From Grimontia indica (GTDB lineage Bacteria; Pseudomonadota; Gammaproteobacteria; Enterobacterales; Vibrionaceae), in the NCBI RefSeq assembly GCF_000333895.2, contig NZ_ANFM02000034.1, forward strand, positions 1 through 64,000: 64,000 nt of DNA. The letters run 5' to 3'. The position numbers and the translations under genes are program-made. Below, one piece after another: positions 62,912 to 64,000 of this stretch; the stretch's first letter is position 1, and every line of letters begins with the position of its first letter. The notes beneath the pieces are model-generated. The model worked only from the letters and a program-made list of their open reading frames with translations. It searched no databases and was not told where the DNA came from.

Positions 62912-63922
62912 TTGATTGCAGGAATCAACAAATATCGCGCAGCATGGCTACTGGGAATCAGTGCCATGCTGATTGCTTTTGTGCTGAGTTTGCAGTTTGG
63001 AACTGTACCGCTTTCCTTGGGACAAGTGCTTGAAGGCTTGATCTCGTTCAACGAAGACGATGCCAGCATAACAAGCCGTATCCTGATGGATTTGAGGTTA
63101 CCCAGAGCCATACTCGCACTGATTGCAGGCGCTGGTTTAGCCTTGGTGGGTGCTTTGCTTCAAACTACCACACGCAATGATTTGGCGGATCCTTTCCTAT
63201 TTGGCTTATCGTCTGGCGCGTCGGCCGGGGCGGTATTGGTGATTACCAAGATCGGTGATGCGCTTGGGATATGGTCTCTGCCTATTGCTGCATTTGCGGG
63301 GGGAATTGTCTCAGCCGCTGCGGTACTGATGCTCTTTTCCCTCCAGAAAAAGCAAGGTGACAACAACATTGTTCTGTGTGGGTTGGCCATCTCCTTTTTG
63401 TTTGGTGCTGTGACCAGCTTTCTTATCTACTCGGGTGACCAACGTGCTGCGAGCTCAATTTTGTTTTGGACGATGGGCGGACTGGGTTTAGCCCGTTGGG
63501 ATAATCTGATTTTTGCTGCTGCGGGCTTGCTCTGCTTGGTGGTTCTGATTCTGATGCGATACCGGGAGTTGGATACTTTGCTTGTCAGCGAGCAAACATC
63601 CCACTCGCTGGGTATCAATGTTGACAGGCTGCAAAGTGAAGTATTCCTGTGTTGCGCTTTTTGTACGGCTTCGATTGTTGCACTCACCGGCGTGGTTGGG
63701 TTTGTGGGATTGATGGTGCCTCATCTGGTGCGCCCATTTTCGGGGATGACCCACAAGCGTGCGCTGCCTCTCATTGCGTTGTGGGGGGCGGTGATCTTAA
63801 CCCTTGGCGATCTTGTCAGCCGCACCATTCTGGCACCACAGGAACTGCCAGTCGGCATTGTCACTGCGGCCTTGGGCGGTTTGTTTGTGCTCTATCTTGT
63901 CTGGAAGAAGCCAGCCCGTTGA
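62912..63922 (+). CDS. FecCD-type ABC transporter permease
   Basis: Inner-membrane permease of 336 residues, about ten helices. LPRAILALIAGAGLALVGALLQTTTRNDLADPF-type family core (conserved LxGAxLQ-x4-NPLAxP region, here NDLADP), FGLSSGASAGA and VGFVGLMVPHLVR are typical. The frame starts with TTG at 62912, without a good ribosome binding site; the next ATG at 62966 would cut the first helix. It completes the zinc-regulated importer. Confidence 0.9.
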   Translation: MIAGINKYRAAWLLGISAMLIAFVLSLQFGTVPLSLGQVLEGLISFNEDDASITSRILMDLRLPRAILALIAGAGLALVGALLQTTTRNDLADPFLFGLSSGASAGAVLVITKIGDALGIWSLPIAAFAGGIVSAAAVLMLFSLQKKQGDNNIVLCGLAISFLFGAVTSFLIYSGDQRAASSILFWTMGGLGLARWDNLIFAAAGLLCLVVLILMRYRELDTLLVSEQTSHSLGINVDRLQSEVFLCCAFCTASIVALTGVVGFVGLMVPHLVRPFSGMTHKRALPLIALWGAVILTLGDLVSRTILAPQELPVGIVTAALGGLFVLYLVWKKPAR

Positions 63923-64000
63923 AAGAATAGAGAGTGTGGTCAAGTTTTCCTCAATACTGTTGAGAGCGCAAAAACTGTAATGACGACGATCTCACTGTTT
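63923..64000 (+). other. right edge; possible start of another gene
   Basis: An ATG at 63980 opens a frame (MTTISLF...) that leaves the window. There is no strong ribosome binding site and seven codons are too few to judge. Confidence 0.2.

Overview
The window reads as chromosomal DNA of a marine gammaproteobacterium of the Vibrionaceae, with an Enterovibrio/Grimontia-like style. Grounds: an Hcp very close to the Vibrio type, several methyl-accepting chemotaxis proteins, TRAP transporters, many LysR regulators, a Zur box of the enterobacterial/Vibrio type and intermediate base composition. Genus-level placement is inference. The mix of solute uptake, catabolic, chemotaxis and type VI secretion genes suggests an accessory-rich (second-chromosome-like) region.

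Layout. 1-6.5 kb: two large chemotaxis receptors, one with four tandem PAS domains and no membrane anchor, the other membrane-bound and behind a small exported repeat protein. 6.5-11.1 kb: GcvA-like LysR plus EamA exporter, a lipoprotein, and a second LysR divergent from an SDR. 11.2-19.6 kb: an AT-richer island, uhpABC-like sensing genes followed by an AfuABC-type sugar-phosphate ABC transporter. It sits between an intact TRAP dctM gene and a 25-codon diverged relic of the 3' end of another dctM, with matching terminators. 19.6-36.4 kb: one catabolic locus on two divergent units. The minus unit runs ABC ATPase, SnoaL, HisD/HpsN-family dehydrogenase, SnoaL, SDR, LacI, SnoaL, bicupin, alpha/beta hydrolase, RraA-like lyase, TRAP dctPQM. 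The plus unit runs binding protein, two permeases, SnoaL. Its substrate is not known.

36.4-41.6 kb is a patchwork with long gene-poor stretches: two exported orphan proteins, an endolysin stub, a pentapeptide-repeat membrane protein with a duplicated module, and a decayed IS66-family element. 41.6-52.4 kb is a ten-gene minus-strand operon (TorT-like binding protein, sugar-type ABC ATPase and permease, PxpA, biotin carrier, biotin carboxylase, PxpB, PxpC, succinate-semialdehyde dehydrogenase, GABA aminotransferase) with a divergent LysR. The content fits biotin-dependent opening of a cyclic amide (5-oxoproline or 2-pyrrolidone) with GABA carried on to succinate.

53.8-60.9 kb is an orphan type VI secretion cluster: Hcp, VgrG, DUF4123 adaptor, HNH-type nuclease effector, three SUKH-like immunity genes, an ATP-grasp-like protein and a PAAR tip. 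61.1-63.9 kb is a FecE/FecB/FecCD-type metal or chelate importer behind a promoter whose -10 region overlaps a very good Zur box, so it is probably zinc-regulated. No rRNA, tRNA or CRISPR array was seen.
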